Shown here: positions 37,323-46,634 of the stretch, in pieces | Position numbering within the stretch: the stretch's first letter is position 1 | Layout of the letters: each line of letters starts with the position of its first letter | Assembly (NCBI GenBank): GCA_016791425.1 | Contig: JAEUMQ010000016.1 | Location: 1-64,000, forward strand | Length of the DNA: 64,000 nucleotides | Direction: 5' to 3' | Source of the DNA: Hyphomonadaceae bacterium | GTDB lineage: Bacteria; Pseudomonadota; Alphaproteobacteria; Caulobacterales; Aquidulcibacteraceae | Position numbers and translations under genes: made by a program | The notes under the pieces: model-generated | Database searches by the model: none | The model's input: only the letters and a program-made list of their open reading frames with translations | What the model was told of the DNA's origin: nothing

Positions 37323-39641
37323 TTACGCGCCGAAGAGGCGCGACACTTGGCCGGCGGGCGGCGCCAGAACGGGCGCGTCCTGCGCCGGCGCGTTGAGGCG
37401 CGCGATCGCCTGCTCCGTCAGCCGCGCATTGGCCGGCCGGGCGAAGTGGAAGCCCTGCATCTCCGTGCAGCCCAGCTGCTTCATCAGCAGCGCATCCACT
37501 TCAGTCTCCACGCCCTCGGCCACCACCGTCATGTTGAGGCCGCGGCCCAGCGTCGCGACGGCCTGGACGATCGTGCGCGCGGTGTGGGACTGCGCCTTGC
37601 CGGTGACGAACGAGCGGTCGATCTTGATCTTGTCGAACTGGAAATTGCAGAGATAGGAGAGGCTCGAGAAGCCCGTGCCGAAATCATCGAGCGAGGTCTT
37701 GAAGCCAAGCTCGCGGATTTGCGCCAACGTCCTGAGGCTGTGCTCGCTATGATCGAGCAGAACGCCCTCGGTGATCTCCAGGATGAACCGGGCCGGATCG
37801 ATGCCGTGGCGCGAAACGAGCCGCGTCAGCATGTTCACCAGGTCCACGTGGCGGACCTGAACCGGCGACAGGTTCACCGCCACCTCCAAGCCCGGCCAGC
37901 GCGCCGCGTCGCGCATCGCCTGGCTCATGATCCAGTGCCCAAGCTCCGGCATGAGCCCGGCGTCTTCCGCGATCGGAATGAAATGCCCGGGGCTGATATT
38001 GCCGCGATCGGGATGGTTCCAGCGCAGCAGCGCCTCCACGCCGATGACCTGCTGCGTACCGCAGGAGATGATCGGCTGATAATGCAGCTCGAGTTCGTCG
38101 GCCTTGAGCGCGTTGCGCAGATCGAGCTCCGTCATGCGCCGTTCCTGCACCTCGCGCGCCATTTCGGCGCAGAAGAGCACGGCCCGGTCGCGCCCTTCGG
38201 CCTTCGCGCGATAGAGCGCGATATCAGCGTTGCGCATGAGCTCATCGACCTCGTCGCCGTCATCCGGCGCGAGCGCGAGGCCCACCGACGCGGTGACCAG
38301 GATGTTCTGCCCCTCGATCGCGAACGGCTTCTGGAAAGCCCCTTTGATCCGCTCGCGCAGCGGCTCGATGCCCTCAACGGAATCGACCTCGCAGAGGATG
38401 GCGAATTCGTCGCCGCCGAACCGCGCCAGGAAATCCTCCGGGCGCAGACGCCCCTTGAGCCGCCGCGCGATGGCGCGGACGAGGTCGTCGCCGGCGCGAT
38501 GGCCGAGCGTGTCGTTCACGTCCTTGAAGCGATCGACGTCGAGATAGGCCGCAATCGCCTTGCTGCGGCCGCCGCCCGCGCTCCGCGTCAGGAATTCCTG
38601 CAGGCGCTCGACGAAAAAGACCCGGTTCGGAAGGCCCGAGAGCGCATCATGCTTGGCCTCATGGCGGGCCTGCGCCTCCCGCTCCGCGAGCTCGCTCGAC
38701 GATTTCTTCAGGCTGCGGAACATGCCGTGGAAAAAGAGGCCGGTCAGGAACACGCCGATCGCGGCCATCGGCAGGATGAACTCGAGCAGCGCGCGGCCGG
38801 GCTTCTTCGTCGTCCAGACGAGGTCGCCCGCCTGTGCGCCATCGTCGGTGACGAAGGGCTCGTCCACCATGCCGGCCGGCGCGCTGTTGTGCGCAACGAT
38901 CTCCAGATCGGGCAGCAGCAGCGAGCGGCCCATGTCCGACACGAAGCCGGCATCGATATAGCGCACCGACACGAGCAGTTTCGGCGTGGCAGGCGTCAGC
39001 GACATATCGACATTCGGCACAATGGACATCGCAGCCACGACCGCGGGCCGCCCTTGCACGGTCAGCAATCGCCCCGCCCAGCGCGCGACGCGCGTCGGCG
39101 CAGCCAGCTGGCGATAGCTCGTCTGCCGTTCGCGGAAGAGGTCCGGACGCTCCTTCAACCCCGTGGCGTTCGCGCCGCGCGCCAGCGCCAGCACCGGCGC
39201 GATGGCCGTGCGCCGGTCCTCGAACCGGCTCGGCTCCAGCCGCTCGCCGGCGGAATAGGCGTAGATCGGCGAGTCCGAGCTGTTGAGGATGTAAACTTCG
39301 TCGTGGGAATAGGTCTCGGTCAGGAAGATCCCGAAATTCGCATCGACGAAATCGAGATTGATGGCGCCCTCGCGGATGTTGGTGATGGAATCGTCCCACC
39401 AGGCGACGCTCTTTTGCTCGTCGAGGGTGCGCAGGATCGCGCGGTTGAGCGCGTTCTCGACCAGCGTGCGCTCTCGCTGCGTTGCGGTCTCGTTCGATGA
39501 CCAGCCGGCGAAGGCGATCACCGCCAGGATGAGGAAGCCGAACAGCGACAACGTCGCGGCGACGAACATCATCAGCCTGTGGATGTCGCCACGGCCGGTC
39601 AAGCGTTCCATTAATTGCCGGTAAGTATTTGCCAGCGGCAT
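37323..39641 (-). CDS. CHASE4-GGDEF-EAL cyclic-di-GMP protein
   Basis: A 772-residue membrane protein. A first helix (about 24-46) and a second (about 285-305) enclose a periplasmic CHASE4-type sensor (AWWDDSITN near 80). A diguanylate cyclase domain follows with intact RFGGDEF near 407, then a phosphodiesterase domain with intact EALLRW near 535 and SLDDFGTGFSSL. Both catalytic motifs are present, so either activity is possible. It controls c-di-GMP and thus attachment, motility or cell cycle. Confidence 0.92.
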   Translation of the reverse strand: MPLANTYRQLMERLTGRGDIHRLMMFVAATLSLFGFLILAVIAFAGWSSNETATQRERTLVENALNRAILRTLDEQKSVAWWDDSITNIREGAINLDFVDANFGIFLTETYSHDEVYILNSSDSPIYAYSAGERLEPSRFEDRRTAIAPVLALARGANATGLKERPDLFRERQTSYRQLAAPTRVARWAGRLLTVQGRPAVVAAMSIVPNVDMSLTPATPKLLVSVRYIDAGFVSDMGRSLLLPDLEIVAHNSAPAGMVDEPFVTDDGAQAGDLVWTTKKPGRALLEFILPMAAIGVFLTGLFFHGMFRSLKKSSSELAEREAQARHEAKHDALSGLPNRVFFVERLQEFLTRSAGGGRSKAIAAYLDVDRFKDVNDTLGHRAGDDLVRAIARRLKGRLRPEDFLARFGGDEFAILCEVDSVEGIEPLRERIKGAFQKPFAIEGQNILVTASVGLALAPDDGDEVDELMRNADIALYRAKAEGRDRAVLFCAEMAREVQERRMTELDLRNALKADELELHYQPIISCGTQQVIGVEALLRWNHPDRGNISPGHFIPIAEDAGLMPELGHWIMSQAMRDAARWPGLEVAVNLSPVQVRHVDLVNMLTRLVSRHGIDPARFILEITEGVLLDHSEHSLRTLAQIRELGFKTSLDDFGTGFSSLSYLCNFQFDKIKIDRSFVTGKAQSHTARTIVQAVATLGRGLNMTVVAEGVETEVDALLMKQLGCTEMQGFHFARPANARLTEQAIARLNAPAQDAPVLAPPAGQVSRLFGA

Positions 39642-39955
39642 CGGACGCCCGTTCCCTACCCAATGGGAAGAGTACGCACGGCTCCTTCAAAATCTTCTTA
39701 CAAGACGGAAGATGTCAGAAAAAATTATCACGACTCACCCGAAGCGGAATTGTAGTTCCCATCCGTTAACCACGTAACTTAACTAATACAGTACTCGCGA
39801 TTAACTATGTTAACCATAACGGATGAATACTGTTAACGCTTCGTTCGTAAATTTAGCTTGCCAAACGTTTATTTACTCTCTATTAGGGAATTGCGCTCGC
39901 CCAGGGAGCGTAATCTTGAGCGGCTTGCTGCTCAGAGGCTGAGAGAAACACAGCT
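39642..39955. promoter_or_regulatory. AT-rich divergent promoter region with CtrA-like half-sites
   Basis: A 314-bp gene-free stretch between the divergent GGDEF-EAL and GNAT genes, clearly AT-richer than the surroundings. At 39767-39840 it holds GTTAACCACG, ACTTAACTAA, GATTAACTAT, GTTAACCATAAC and CTGTTAACGC. TTAACCAT/TTAAC are half-sites of the CtrA cell-cycle regulator, though none of the pairs has the ideal 7-bp spacing. Several A/T runs could be promoter elements. No small gene seen. Confidence 0.5.
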
Positions 39956-40705
39956 ATGGCGCAGGATCTTTTGATCCGCTCTCGGGCGGAAAGCCCCGAG
40001 CTTTGGAAAGCAGCCGCCTCCATCGAGGCCGCAGCGTGGTCCTCGTTGGGCTTCCTCAATTATACGAGGGCCCACTACGAGTTTTATTCCGACCTCCTCG
40101 CCCGCTTCCCGGACTACCAGCTTTGCCTGCTCGATCCCGAGCTCGGGTATCCGGTCGCGGCGGCGAACTGCGTGCCGCTCGCGTATGACGGAGACCATCC
40201 TCTGCCGCCGGAGGGCTGGGATTGGGTGGTCGAGACCGCAGCGCGCAACGATGACAAGCCCCGCAACATGCTTGGCGCGCTGGCGATCTCGGTGCCCGAA
40301 GTGCATCGCTCGCAGGGCTATGCGCGGCGTATGATCCACGCGCTCCTGAAGCTTGCCGCCGAGCGCAAGCTGAACGGGCTCGTTGCGCCCGTGCGCCCAT
40401 CCGCCAAGGCCAAGCACCCCTTCGTTCCGATCGAGGAATACATCACCTGGACCGACGAGAAAGGCCGCGTGTTCGACCCTTGGCTGCGCAGCCACCTGTC
40501 ATGCGGCGGCAAGCTCGCCGGGCCGTGCCGCAAGTCGATGGTCGTCGATGAGCCCATCCCGTTCTGGGAAACCTGGTCGAAGCGACGCTTCGATCAATCC
40601 GGCGAGTACGCCGTGGACGGCGGCCTCGCGCCTGTCGCGATCGATGTCGAGAGCCAGACGGGGCGCTACGAAGAACCGAACGTCTGGGTCACCTATTCCG
40701 TCTGA
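39956..40705 (+). CDS. GNAT-like acyltransferase
   Basis: A 249-residue soluble protein. AISVPEVHRSQGYARRMIHALLKLAAERKLNGLVAPVRPS resembles the acetyl-CoA-binding QGxG/A region of GNAT enzymes. The C-terminal third (DPWLRSHLSCGGKLAGPC) is not a family motif I know. It lies 26 bp upstream of an ornithine-decarboxylase-like gene, so an amine substrate is conceivable. Confidence 0.6.
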   Translation: MAQDLLIRSRAESPELWKAAASIEAAAWSSLGFLNYTRAHYEFYSDLLARFPDYQLCLLDPELGYPVAAANCVPLAYDGDHPLPPEGWDWVVETAARNDDKPRNMLGALAISVPEVHRSQGYARRMIHALLKLAAERKLNGLVAPVRPSAKAKHPFVPIEEYITWTDEKGRVFDPWLRSHLSCGGKLAGPCRKSMVVDEPIPFWETWSKRRFDQSGEYAVDGGLAPVAIDVESQTGRYEEPNVWVTYSV

Positions 40706-40731
40706 TCGCGGGCGTGCAGCGGGGGCGCGGA

Positions 40732-41931
40732 ATGGACTCTGTCTTTTCCACTCAGGAACTCGTGCGCACGCTCGCGCCTGAGGAGCCGGTGATCGTGGCG
40801 CGCCCGCATCGCGTCGCGCTGGCAGCACGCTGGTTTGCGCGCCGCTTTCCCGGCGCTGTATTCTACGCGGTGAAGGCCAATCCCGCCGATTGGGTGCTCG
40901 ACGCGCTCTGGGACGCCGGCGTGCGCGCGTTCGACGTCGCCTCGGAACACGAGGTGCGCCAGGTGCGTGAGCGCTACCCCGGCGCCCGCCTCGCGTTCAC
41001 CCATCCCGTGAAAGGACGCGGCGCCATCCGCCGCGCTTACGCCGAGCACGGTGTCCGCATTTTCGCGCTGGATACCGCGGTCGAGCTCGACAAGATCCTG
41101 GATGAGACCGGCGGCGCCGCCGATCTTGAGCTTCTCGTGCGCATCGCGGTCCCGGGCGAAAGCGCCCATCACCGGCTCGACCGCAAGTTCGGCGTCCAAG
41201 GCGCGGAGGCCGCCGCGCTTCTACGGTCCGCCCGCGCAAGCGCGAACACGCTCGGCGTCGCCTTCCATGTCGGCTCGCAATGCCTGCGCCCCGATGCGTT
41301 CGGCGTCGCCATGGACGCTGTGGCCGGCATCATCCGCCAGGCGGCGGTCACCATCGACATCGTCGATGTCGGCGGCGGCTTTCCCTCGCCCTATGCGGCG
41401 CCGCAGCCCCCGGCGATGCAGCTTTATGTCGATGCGATCACCGACGCGTTCGCCGACATGCCGGTGCTCAAGGACGCCGATCTGTGGTGTGAACCGGGTC
41501 GTGCGCTCGTTGCGGAGGCCAGCTCGCATCTGGTGAAGGTCGAGCTGCGCAAGGGCGATCGCCTCTACATCAACGAGGGCAGCTACGGCGCCCTCTTCGA
41601 CGCAGCCCATTGCGGCATACGCTATCCCGTGCGCCTCGTGCGCAATCCGGGCGCGGCGCCCGATGAGCTGCGGCCTTATGAATTCTACGGCCCGACCTGC
41701 GACAGCATCGATCACATGCGCGGGCCGTTCTTCTTGCCGGCGGACGTTCGCGAGGGCGATTATGTCGAGATCGGCATGACGGGCGCCTATTGCGCGGCGC
41801 TTGCCTCGCGCTTCAACGGCTTTGGCGCCGCCATGACCGTCTTCGCCGACGATGCGCCGATGCGGACCATGTACCCCGACGCGGATGCGCCGCAGCGCAT
41901 TGAGGCCCTTGAGGCGGCAAGCCCCCTGTAG
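40732..41931 (+). CDS. Type III PLP-dependent decarboxylase (ornithine/diaminopimelate-like)
   Basis: A 399-residue alanine-racemase-fold decarboxylase. YAVKAN holds the PLP lysine (Lys48), HVGSQCLRPDAF, DVGGGFPSPY and CEPGRALVAEA bind the cofactor phosphate, and the C-terminal CDSID holds the catalytic cysteine (Cys323) of ornithine-decarboxylase-like enzymes. Likely substrate ornithine or lysine, giving a polyamine. The ATG at 40732 follows GGGGGCGCGG; a GTG at 40714 is in frame. Convergent with the amidase at 41963. Confidence 0.82.
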   Translation: MDSVFSTQELVRTLAPEEPVIVARPHRVALAARWFARRFPGAVFYAVKANPADWVLDALWDAGVRAFDVASEHEVRQVRERYPGARLAFTHPVKGRGAIRRAYAEHGVRIFALDTAVELDKILDETGGAADLELLVRIAVPGESAHHRLDRKFGVQGAEAAALLRSARASANTLGVAFHVGSQCLRPDAFGVAMDAVAGIIRQAAVTIDIVDVGGGFPSPYAAPQPPAMQLYVDAITDAFADMPVLKDADLWCEPGRALVAEASSHLVKVELRKGDRLYINEGSYGALFDAAHCGIRYPVRLVRNPGAAPDELRPYEFYGPTCDSIDHMRGPFFLPADVREGDYVEIGMTGAYCAALASRFNGFGAAMTVFADDAPMRTMYPDADAPQRIEALEAASPL

Positions 41932-41962
41932 CGCGGCCTCACGAGCCGTCGATGCGCCTGAC

Positions 41963-42901
41963 TTAGGCCAGCAGCCGTTTTTCCAGCATCGCGTGCACGC
42001 CCTTTTCACCGTTCACGCATTGCGTGATGCGGAAATCGACCGCAAGCGAAGAGAACTGGTAGGCGTGCAGCCGTGAAAGGCCGCTCCTTACGACGATGAA
42101 ATCGATCATCCGCCGCAGCGCGCCGCGCATGGCGCCATCGAGCGTTTCGTGAAAGCCCATGGTGATGTGATGGCTTGGCGTTTCCGCGCGCGGAAACACT
42201 TCGCCCGCCTGCTTGTGCAGGACGAACGTGAACGTGCCGGTCAGCCCCATCTCCAGCGCGTTGACGCAGACCTCGCCATCGCCCTGCCGCCCATGGCCGT
42301 CGCCGACGGAGAAGTTGGCCCCATCCACCCACACCGGGAGAAAGAGCCGCGCTCCGGCCGTGAGCTCCTTGTTGTCGATGTTGCCGCCGTGCTCGCGCGG
42401 CTCGCGGCTGGATATCCGCCCGTACCGCGCGGGCGGCGCCACGCCCATCGTGCCGAAGAACGGTGCCAGCGGCAGCTCAGGCCCCCAATCGGGCTTGCAC
42501 ACGCCGCGCCCGCGATCCACCGCGATGTGGCTCACGGAGAACTCGGCAAACTCCTCCGGCAGTGCGCCCGCAAGCGGCCGCACCGCGCAATAGCCCCAAT
42601 CGTTGTTGGGCTCGATCGCATCGATGCGCACTTCGAGCAAATCGCCAGGCGCGGCGCCTTCGATCGCGATCGGGCCGGTGAGGATGTGCGGACCGATGCG
42701 CTCCAGCCGCGCCTCATGGATGGCGCGCAGCGCCGCCGGAATCGTCAGCGGCGATCCCTGCGCGGGCATCACCTCTGGTCCGCCCGACACGCACGCGACC
42801 GTCACGGTGTCGCCGGAGCGCACAGTCAGCACTGCTGGAAACGCCGCATCGAACATGCCGAACCGCACGGTGTCCGGCGCAGCTGCAAGATGGCGCCGCA
42901 T
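41963..42901 (-). CDS. Acetamidase/formamidase (FmdA/AmdA) family protein
   Basis: A 312-residue member of the FmdA_AmdA family, releasing ammonia from short amides such as formamide. SGDTVTVACVSGGPEVMPAQ, GPHILTGPIAIEGAAPGDLLEVRI, the GGNIDNKELTAGARLFLPV core and the downstream GDGHGRQGDGEVC segment match the family. The start ATG lies 2 bp after the stop of the SnoaL-like lipoprotein gene, so the two are co-translated. A formamide product of ring or N-formyl breakdown would fit the FolD-like gene next door. Confidence 0.85.
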   Translation of the reverse strand: MRRHLAAAPDTVRFGMFDAAFPAVLTVRSGDTVTVACVSGGPEVMPAQGSPLTIPAALRAIHEARLERIGPHILTGPIAIEGAAPGDLLEVRIDAIEPNNDWGYCAVRPLAGALPEEFAEFSVSHIAVDRGRGVCKPDWGPELPLAPFFGTMGVAPPARYGRISSREPREHGGNIDNKELTAGARLFLPVWVDGANFSVGDGHGRQGDGEVCVNALEMGLTGTFTFVLHKQAGEVFPRAETPSHHITMGFHETLDGAMRGALRRMIDFIVVRSGLSRLHAYQFSSLAVDFRITQCVNGEKGVHAMLEKRLLA

Positions 42902-42903
42902 CG

Positions 42904-43503
42904 CTACTGCCCGGAGGCCGCAGGAGGCGCCGCCGCGCGCGGCGGCCACGGCGTGAGGAAGGGCGCGTCCTCGCCATAGGTCAGCACCCCTTCCGCCTGC
43001 AATTGCTTCACGCGGCCGTCGAGATATTCCTTGATGATCGCGATGCGCCCATCGCGGACCGTCGCGATCCAGACGTCGTTGACGACCTGCCGCTTGCCCT
43101 CCTGCGTCACGCGGAATTGCACCTCGGCCGCCACCCGATTGTTCTGCGTGTCGATGTAGAAGGCGTCGGCGGGGAAATAGATGCTGCGCTCGACCGCGAC
43201 CGCACAGAATGACGCCAGATCGCCGAGCGCGCGATCGATGCCGATGATGTGGTTCGTGGGGTAGGAGAAGTCCACGTCCTCGCTCAGCGTGCGCCGCATG
43301 AGGTCCGCGTCGCAATTGGCCCATACCGAAGCGAGGTCGAGGATGAGGCCCTGGTACAACGCACGCTCGCCTGAAGCCTCCAGCGGACCGGCATACGTCA
43401 CGTTGGGCCGCGGCTGCCCGGCCCCTGTCGCGGCGGCCGGGACGGTCGCGCATGCGCCAAGAACGATTGCGCACGCCGCCGCGCCGATTAAACCCTTCAG
43501 CAT
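42904..43503 (-). CDS. SnoaL-like lipoprotein
   Basis: A 199-residue NTF2-fold protein with a lipoprotein signal (lipobox LGAC) and a long ALYQGLILDLASVWANCDADLMRRTLSEDVDF opening typical of SnoaL-like domains. The C-terminus is Pro/Ala-rich. GGAGGAAG lies at the right distance from the ATG at 43503. It is divergent from the FolD-like gene with only 29 bp between starts, so promoters must overlap coding sequence. Function unknown. Confidence 0.72.
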   Translation of the reverse strand: MLKGLIGAAACAIVLGACATVPAAATGAGQPRPNVTYAGPLEASGERALYQGLILDLASVWANCDADLMRRTLSEDVDFSYPTNHIIGIDRALGDLASFCAVAVERSIYFPADAFYIDTQNNRVAAEVQFRVTQEGKRQVVNDVWIATVRDGRIAIIKEYLDGRVKQLQAEGVLTYGEDAPFLTPWPPRAAAPPAASGQ

Positions 43504-43532
43504 CGCTTCCTCCGCCCCGCCGAAAGCTCACT

Positions 43533-44384
43533 ATGACCGCAACCATCCTCGAAGGCCACGCCCTCGCCGACCGCATGCTCGCCGAGACGCGCGCAAAGGC
43601 GGATGCGGTCGCGGCCGCGATCGGGCGGCGCCCGCGCCTTGTCATCCTGCTGCTGCGCGAGGATCCAGGCGCTCTCGCCTATGCCGAGCGTCAAGCCGAG
43701 TTCGCGGCGCGCGCCGGCATTGTCGCCGAGTTGCGTCGCGTGAAGGCCGATGAGGATGCGCTCGCGCTCGTCGCCGCGCTGAACGCGGACGCGGCCATCG
43801 ACGGCATTCTGCCGCTCTTCCCGCTGCCGCCGCACATCGATCCGCTCGCGCTGGCGCAGGCGATCGCTCCCGCCAAGGACGTGGACGGCTTGAACCCGTT
43901 CAACGCGGGACGCCTCGCCGTCGGTCTCGACGCGCTCGCGCCCTGCACGCCGCAAGCCGCGATCATGCTGGCCGCTTCGGTCGTCGGCGAGCTGCGCGGG
44001 CTGGACGTCACGGTCGTCGGGGCATCCATCGGCGTCGGACGACCCCTGGCGCAAATGCTGCTCCAACGCGAAGCCACCGTGACGATCGCTCATGTCGCGA
44101 CGCGCGACCTCGCCAAGGCCTGCCGCGGCGCCGATCTGCTCTTTGTGGCGGTCGGCAAGCCCGGACTCATCCGCGCCGAGCACGTGAAGGCGGGCGCGGT
44201 CGTGATCGATATCGGCATCAATGTGCTGGACGACGGCGCCGGCGGAAAGCGCATCGTCGGCGATGTCGATGTCGCTTCCGTGGAACAGGTCGCAAGCGCC
44301 ATATCCGCCGCGCCGGACGGCGTGGGCCCGCTCACCACCGCCCATCTGATGGCCAACGTCGTGCGGGCGGCGCAACGGCGCTGA
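43533..44384 (+). CDS. FolD-like protein with altered active-site residues
   Basis: A 283-residue homologue of methylene-tetrahydrofolate dehydrogenase/cyclohydrolase. KDVDGLNPFN, PCTPQAA, the NADP-site VVGASIGVGRPLAQ and GAVVIDIGIN are present. Two catalytic positions differ: the essential Tyr-x3-Lys motif reads Tyr50-AER-Gln54, and the VQLPLP segment reads PLFPLP, losing its glutamine. The cyclohydrolase step is expected to be impaired. It may be a dedicated dehydrogenase or act on another folate-like C1 compound. A canonical paralogue lies at 58369. Confidence 0.82.
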   Translation: MTATILEGHALADRMLAETRAKADAVAAAIGRRPRLVILLLREDPGALAYAERQAEFAARAGIVAELRRVKADEDALALVAALNADAAIDGILPLFPLPPHIDPLALAQAIAPAKDVDGLNPFNAGRLAVGLDALAPCTPQAAIMLAASVVGELRGLDVTVVGASIGVGRPLAQMLLQREATVTIAHVATRDLAKACRGADLLFVAVGKPGLIRAEHVKAGAVVIDIGINVLDDGAGGKRIVGDVDVASVEQVASAISAAPDGVGPLTTAHLMANVVRAAQRR

Positions 44385-44425
44385 TCGCCCCGATCAAGGA
44401 CCAAAGTCCAGGGACCGGAGCGATC
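44383..44425. terminator. Bidirectional hairpin between folD-like and TonB receptor genes
   Basis: GATCGCCCCG (44383-44392) pairs with CGGAGCGATC (44416-44425) at 9 of 10 positions, and an inner GGAC-CAAA-GTCC hairpin stacks inside at 44398-44409. Position between two convergent stops supports a terminator; no U-tract is seen. Confidence 0.5.
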
Positions 44426-44435
44426 GCGCCGCAGC

Positions 44436-46634
44436 CTATTGTCCGAAATTGTAGCTGAGGCTCACGCCGACCCAACGAGGTTTCCCCCACACTTCCGTCG
44501 CCAGCCCGAGGAAGGCCAGATCGAACGCCGCGGTGCGATATTCCACGTCCGCGACATTTTCCGCGAAGACCGCAAGCGTGAGGGAATCAGTCTCATCCGT
44601 CCAGGAAGCGCGCACGTTCGTCAGCGTGTAGGCGCCTTCGAGCTGGCTCGGACTGTTGAACGCGTCGAAATATTGCTCGCCCTTGTAGCTCACGTCGCCC
44701 TGCAGGCCGAACGTGCCGCCCCAAGGCGCAGCCCAATTGTACCGCCCGGTGAGATTGGCCGACCATTCGGGCGCGAGCGGCATCTCGGTATCGACGATCG
44801 GACCGTTATTGGCGAGCCCGGGCAATTGCACATCGAGCAAGGTCGCATCGAGATAAGTGAGCGAGCCGGTGAAGCTGAGGCCGTCCACCGGCCGCGCCAC
44901 GAGCTCGACCTCGAGACCGGTGATCTCGGCGTCGCGATTGAACGTGGTGGACGAGAGCGTCTGACCATCGAACTGGAAGGCCTGGCTGTCCTTGTAATCG
45001 TAATAGAAGATAGCGCCGCTCACGCTGAGGCGATTGTCGGCGCTGGAGAGTTTCGCCCCGATCTCGTAGCTCGTCAGCTCCTCGGGCTTCACTGAGATTG
45101 CTGCGGTCGGGATCGGCGTATAGCCGACGTTGAACGTTCCGGCCTTGTAGCTGCGCGCGACGCCCGCATAGAACAATTGCTGCGGCGTCGGCTCCCAGCT
45201 CAGGCGCGCCGTAAAGCTCGTGTTGGCGTCGTCGCGCCGCGCCAGATCGCCCACAGTGGCCGGCGTGAAGATCGGGCCGGTGTCCGTGTTCCGGAGCGAA
45301 TATTCCTTCTCTTCATCCGTGTACCGAAGGCCGCCCGTGGCGGTGAGCGTGTCGCTGAGCGCGAAGTCCACATTCGCGAACACCGCCCAGCTCTCGCTCT
45401 GCAGATCGTAGAAGACGGGCGCCCGCGGCCCAACCGCCGCGCTGGTGATGCGGCGCTGGAAGCCATCGACGCCGTAATCGAAATAATAGACGCCCGCCAC
45501 CCAGGTCGCCGCGCCAGCCTGACCGGAAAGCCGCACTTCCTGCGAGAATTGCTCGGCGTCGGGGTGCACCTCGGTGCCGCGCGGGCCGGGCGTGGAATCA
45601 CTGTCGAAGGTCGCGTCCTTGAAGCCGGACTCGTAGCCGGTGATCGAAACGAGATCGACGGCGCCGAGCGACAACTCGATCTTGCCGATCGCGGTGAACT
45701 GCTCCGAAAGGAGGAAGATGTCGCGGTTGGAATTGGTTTCCATCGGCGCGCTGTCGCCGAAGCCGAACGCGTCGAGCCCGCCGGGATTGCGCGTCGAAAG
45801 CCCGGTGACGGGATTCTGCGTCACGGCGATGTGCGTGAACATGTTCCCGGCGTCGTTGTCGTTCCGGTAGTATTGCAGCAGCAGCGAGGCGCGCGCGTCG
45901 TCGCTGAAATCATACTGCAGCTGGCCGCGCACGGCGCTGGCGTTGAGCGCGTTGCCGTCCTGGCCGCCGGGGAAGGTGTTCTTGATGTAGCCGTCGAACT
46001 CGTGGTGGTAGACGCTCAGCCGTCCGCTGAGTGCGCCCGCGATCGGTCCGCCGACTGCCGCCTCGAACTTGTAGCGCGAACGCTCGCCCGCCATCGCGGA
46101 GACGTAGCCGGACAGGTAATCTGTCGGCGCCGCAGCGATGAAATGGATGAGCCCGCCCGTGGCGTTGCGGCCATAGAGCGTGCCCTGCGGCCCGCGCAGC
46201 ACTTCGACGCGCTGGATGTCGAACATCTGCGAGTCGAGGCCCATGAGGTTGGCCTTGTAGAACTCGTTGATGTAGACGGCTGACGGGCTTTCGTTGGTGT
46301 CCGCGAAATCGCGCATCGCGACGCCGCGCAGCGAGATGAACGGAAAGTCGCCCTCGCCGGAATTCTGCCCGATGGAGAGGCCGGGCGTCAGCCGCGCGAG
46401 ATCAAGCGTGCTCGACACGCCTGACTCGAGCGCCTGCTGGCCGCTGATCACGCTCAAGCTGATTGGCACATCGAACGCGCGCTGCTCGCGCTTCTGCGCC
46501 GTGACCAGGATTTCCTCCGCGGTCGCCGTCCGCGGTTCCTGCGCCGCCGCCAGCGACGCCGCAGCGGACGCCGCCACGAACACCGTCAATCCACGGCTGT
46601 AGAGCCGAAACTTACGTCCCCCCGAGACAAACAT
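44436..46634 (-). CDS. TonB-dependent outer-membrane receptor
   Basis: A 732-residue receptor. A signal peptide ends near AAA-QEP, a TonB-box-like EEILVTAQKR follows, then the plug domain (ISLRGVAMRDF, VEVLRGPQGTLYGRNATGG) and a 22-strand barrel ending in VSLSYNFGQ. It imports a scarce or bulky substrate across the outer membrane. AAGGAG precedes the ATG at 46634. A copy of the shared 20-bp motif lies about 145 bp upstream, so it probably supplies the substrate of the amide-degrading genes to its right. Confidence 0.9.
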   Translation of the reverse strand: MFVSGGRKFRLYSRGLTVFVAASAAASLAAAQEPRTATAEEILVTAQKREQRAFDVPISLSVISGQQALESGVSSTLDLARLTPGLSIGQNSGEGDFPFISLRGVAMRDFADTNESPSAVYINEFYKANLMGLDSQMFDIQRVEVLRGPQGTLYGRNATGGLIHFIAAAPTDYLSGYVSAMAGERSRYKFEAAVGGPIAGALSGRLSVYHHEFDGYIKNTFPGGQDGNALNASAVRGQLQYDFSDDARASLLLQYYRNDNDAGNMFTHIAVTQNPVTGLSTRNPGGLDAFGFGDSAPMETNSNRDIFLLSEQFTAIGKIELSLGAVDLVSITGYESGFKDATFDSDSTPGPRGTEVHPDAEQFSQEVRLSGQAGAATWVAGVYYFDYGVDGFQRRITSAAVGPRAPVFYDLQSESWAVFANVDFALSDTLTATGGLRYTDEEKEYSLRNTDTGPIFTPATVGDLARRDDANTSFTARLSWEPTPQQLFYAGVARSYKAGTFNVGYTPIPTAAISVKPEELTSYEIGAKLSSADNRLSVSGAIFYYDYKDSQAFQFDGQTLSSTTFNRDAEITGLEVELVARPVDGLSFTGSLTYLDATLLDVQLPGLANNGPIVDTEMPLAPEWSANLTGRYNWAAPWGGTFGLQGDVSYKGEQYFDAFNSPSQLEGAYTLTNVRASWTDETDSLTLAVFAENVADVEYRTAAFDLAFLGLATEVWGKPRWVGVSLSYNFGQ

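Noticed and set aside
37248-39500. 750-codon plus-strand frame opposite the GGDEF-EAL gene
   Set aside because: Arg/Glu/His-rich shadow of a strong conserved gene, produced by high GC codon bias.
42902-43645. N-terminal extension of the formamidase frame
   Set aside because: It overlaps the SnoaL lipoprotein gene in another frame and has no homology; the ATG at 42901 gives a family-length protein.
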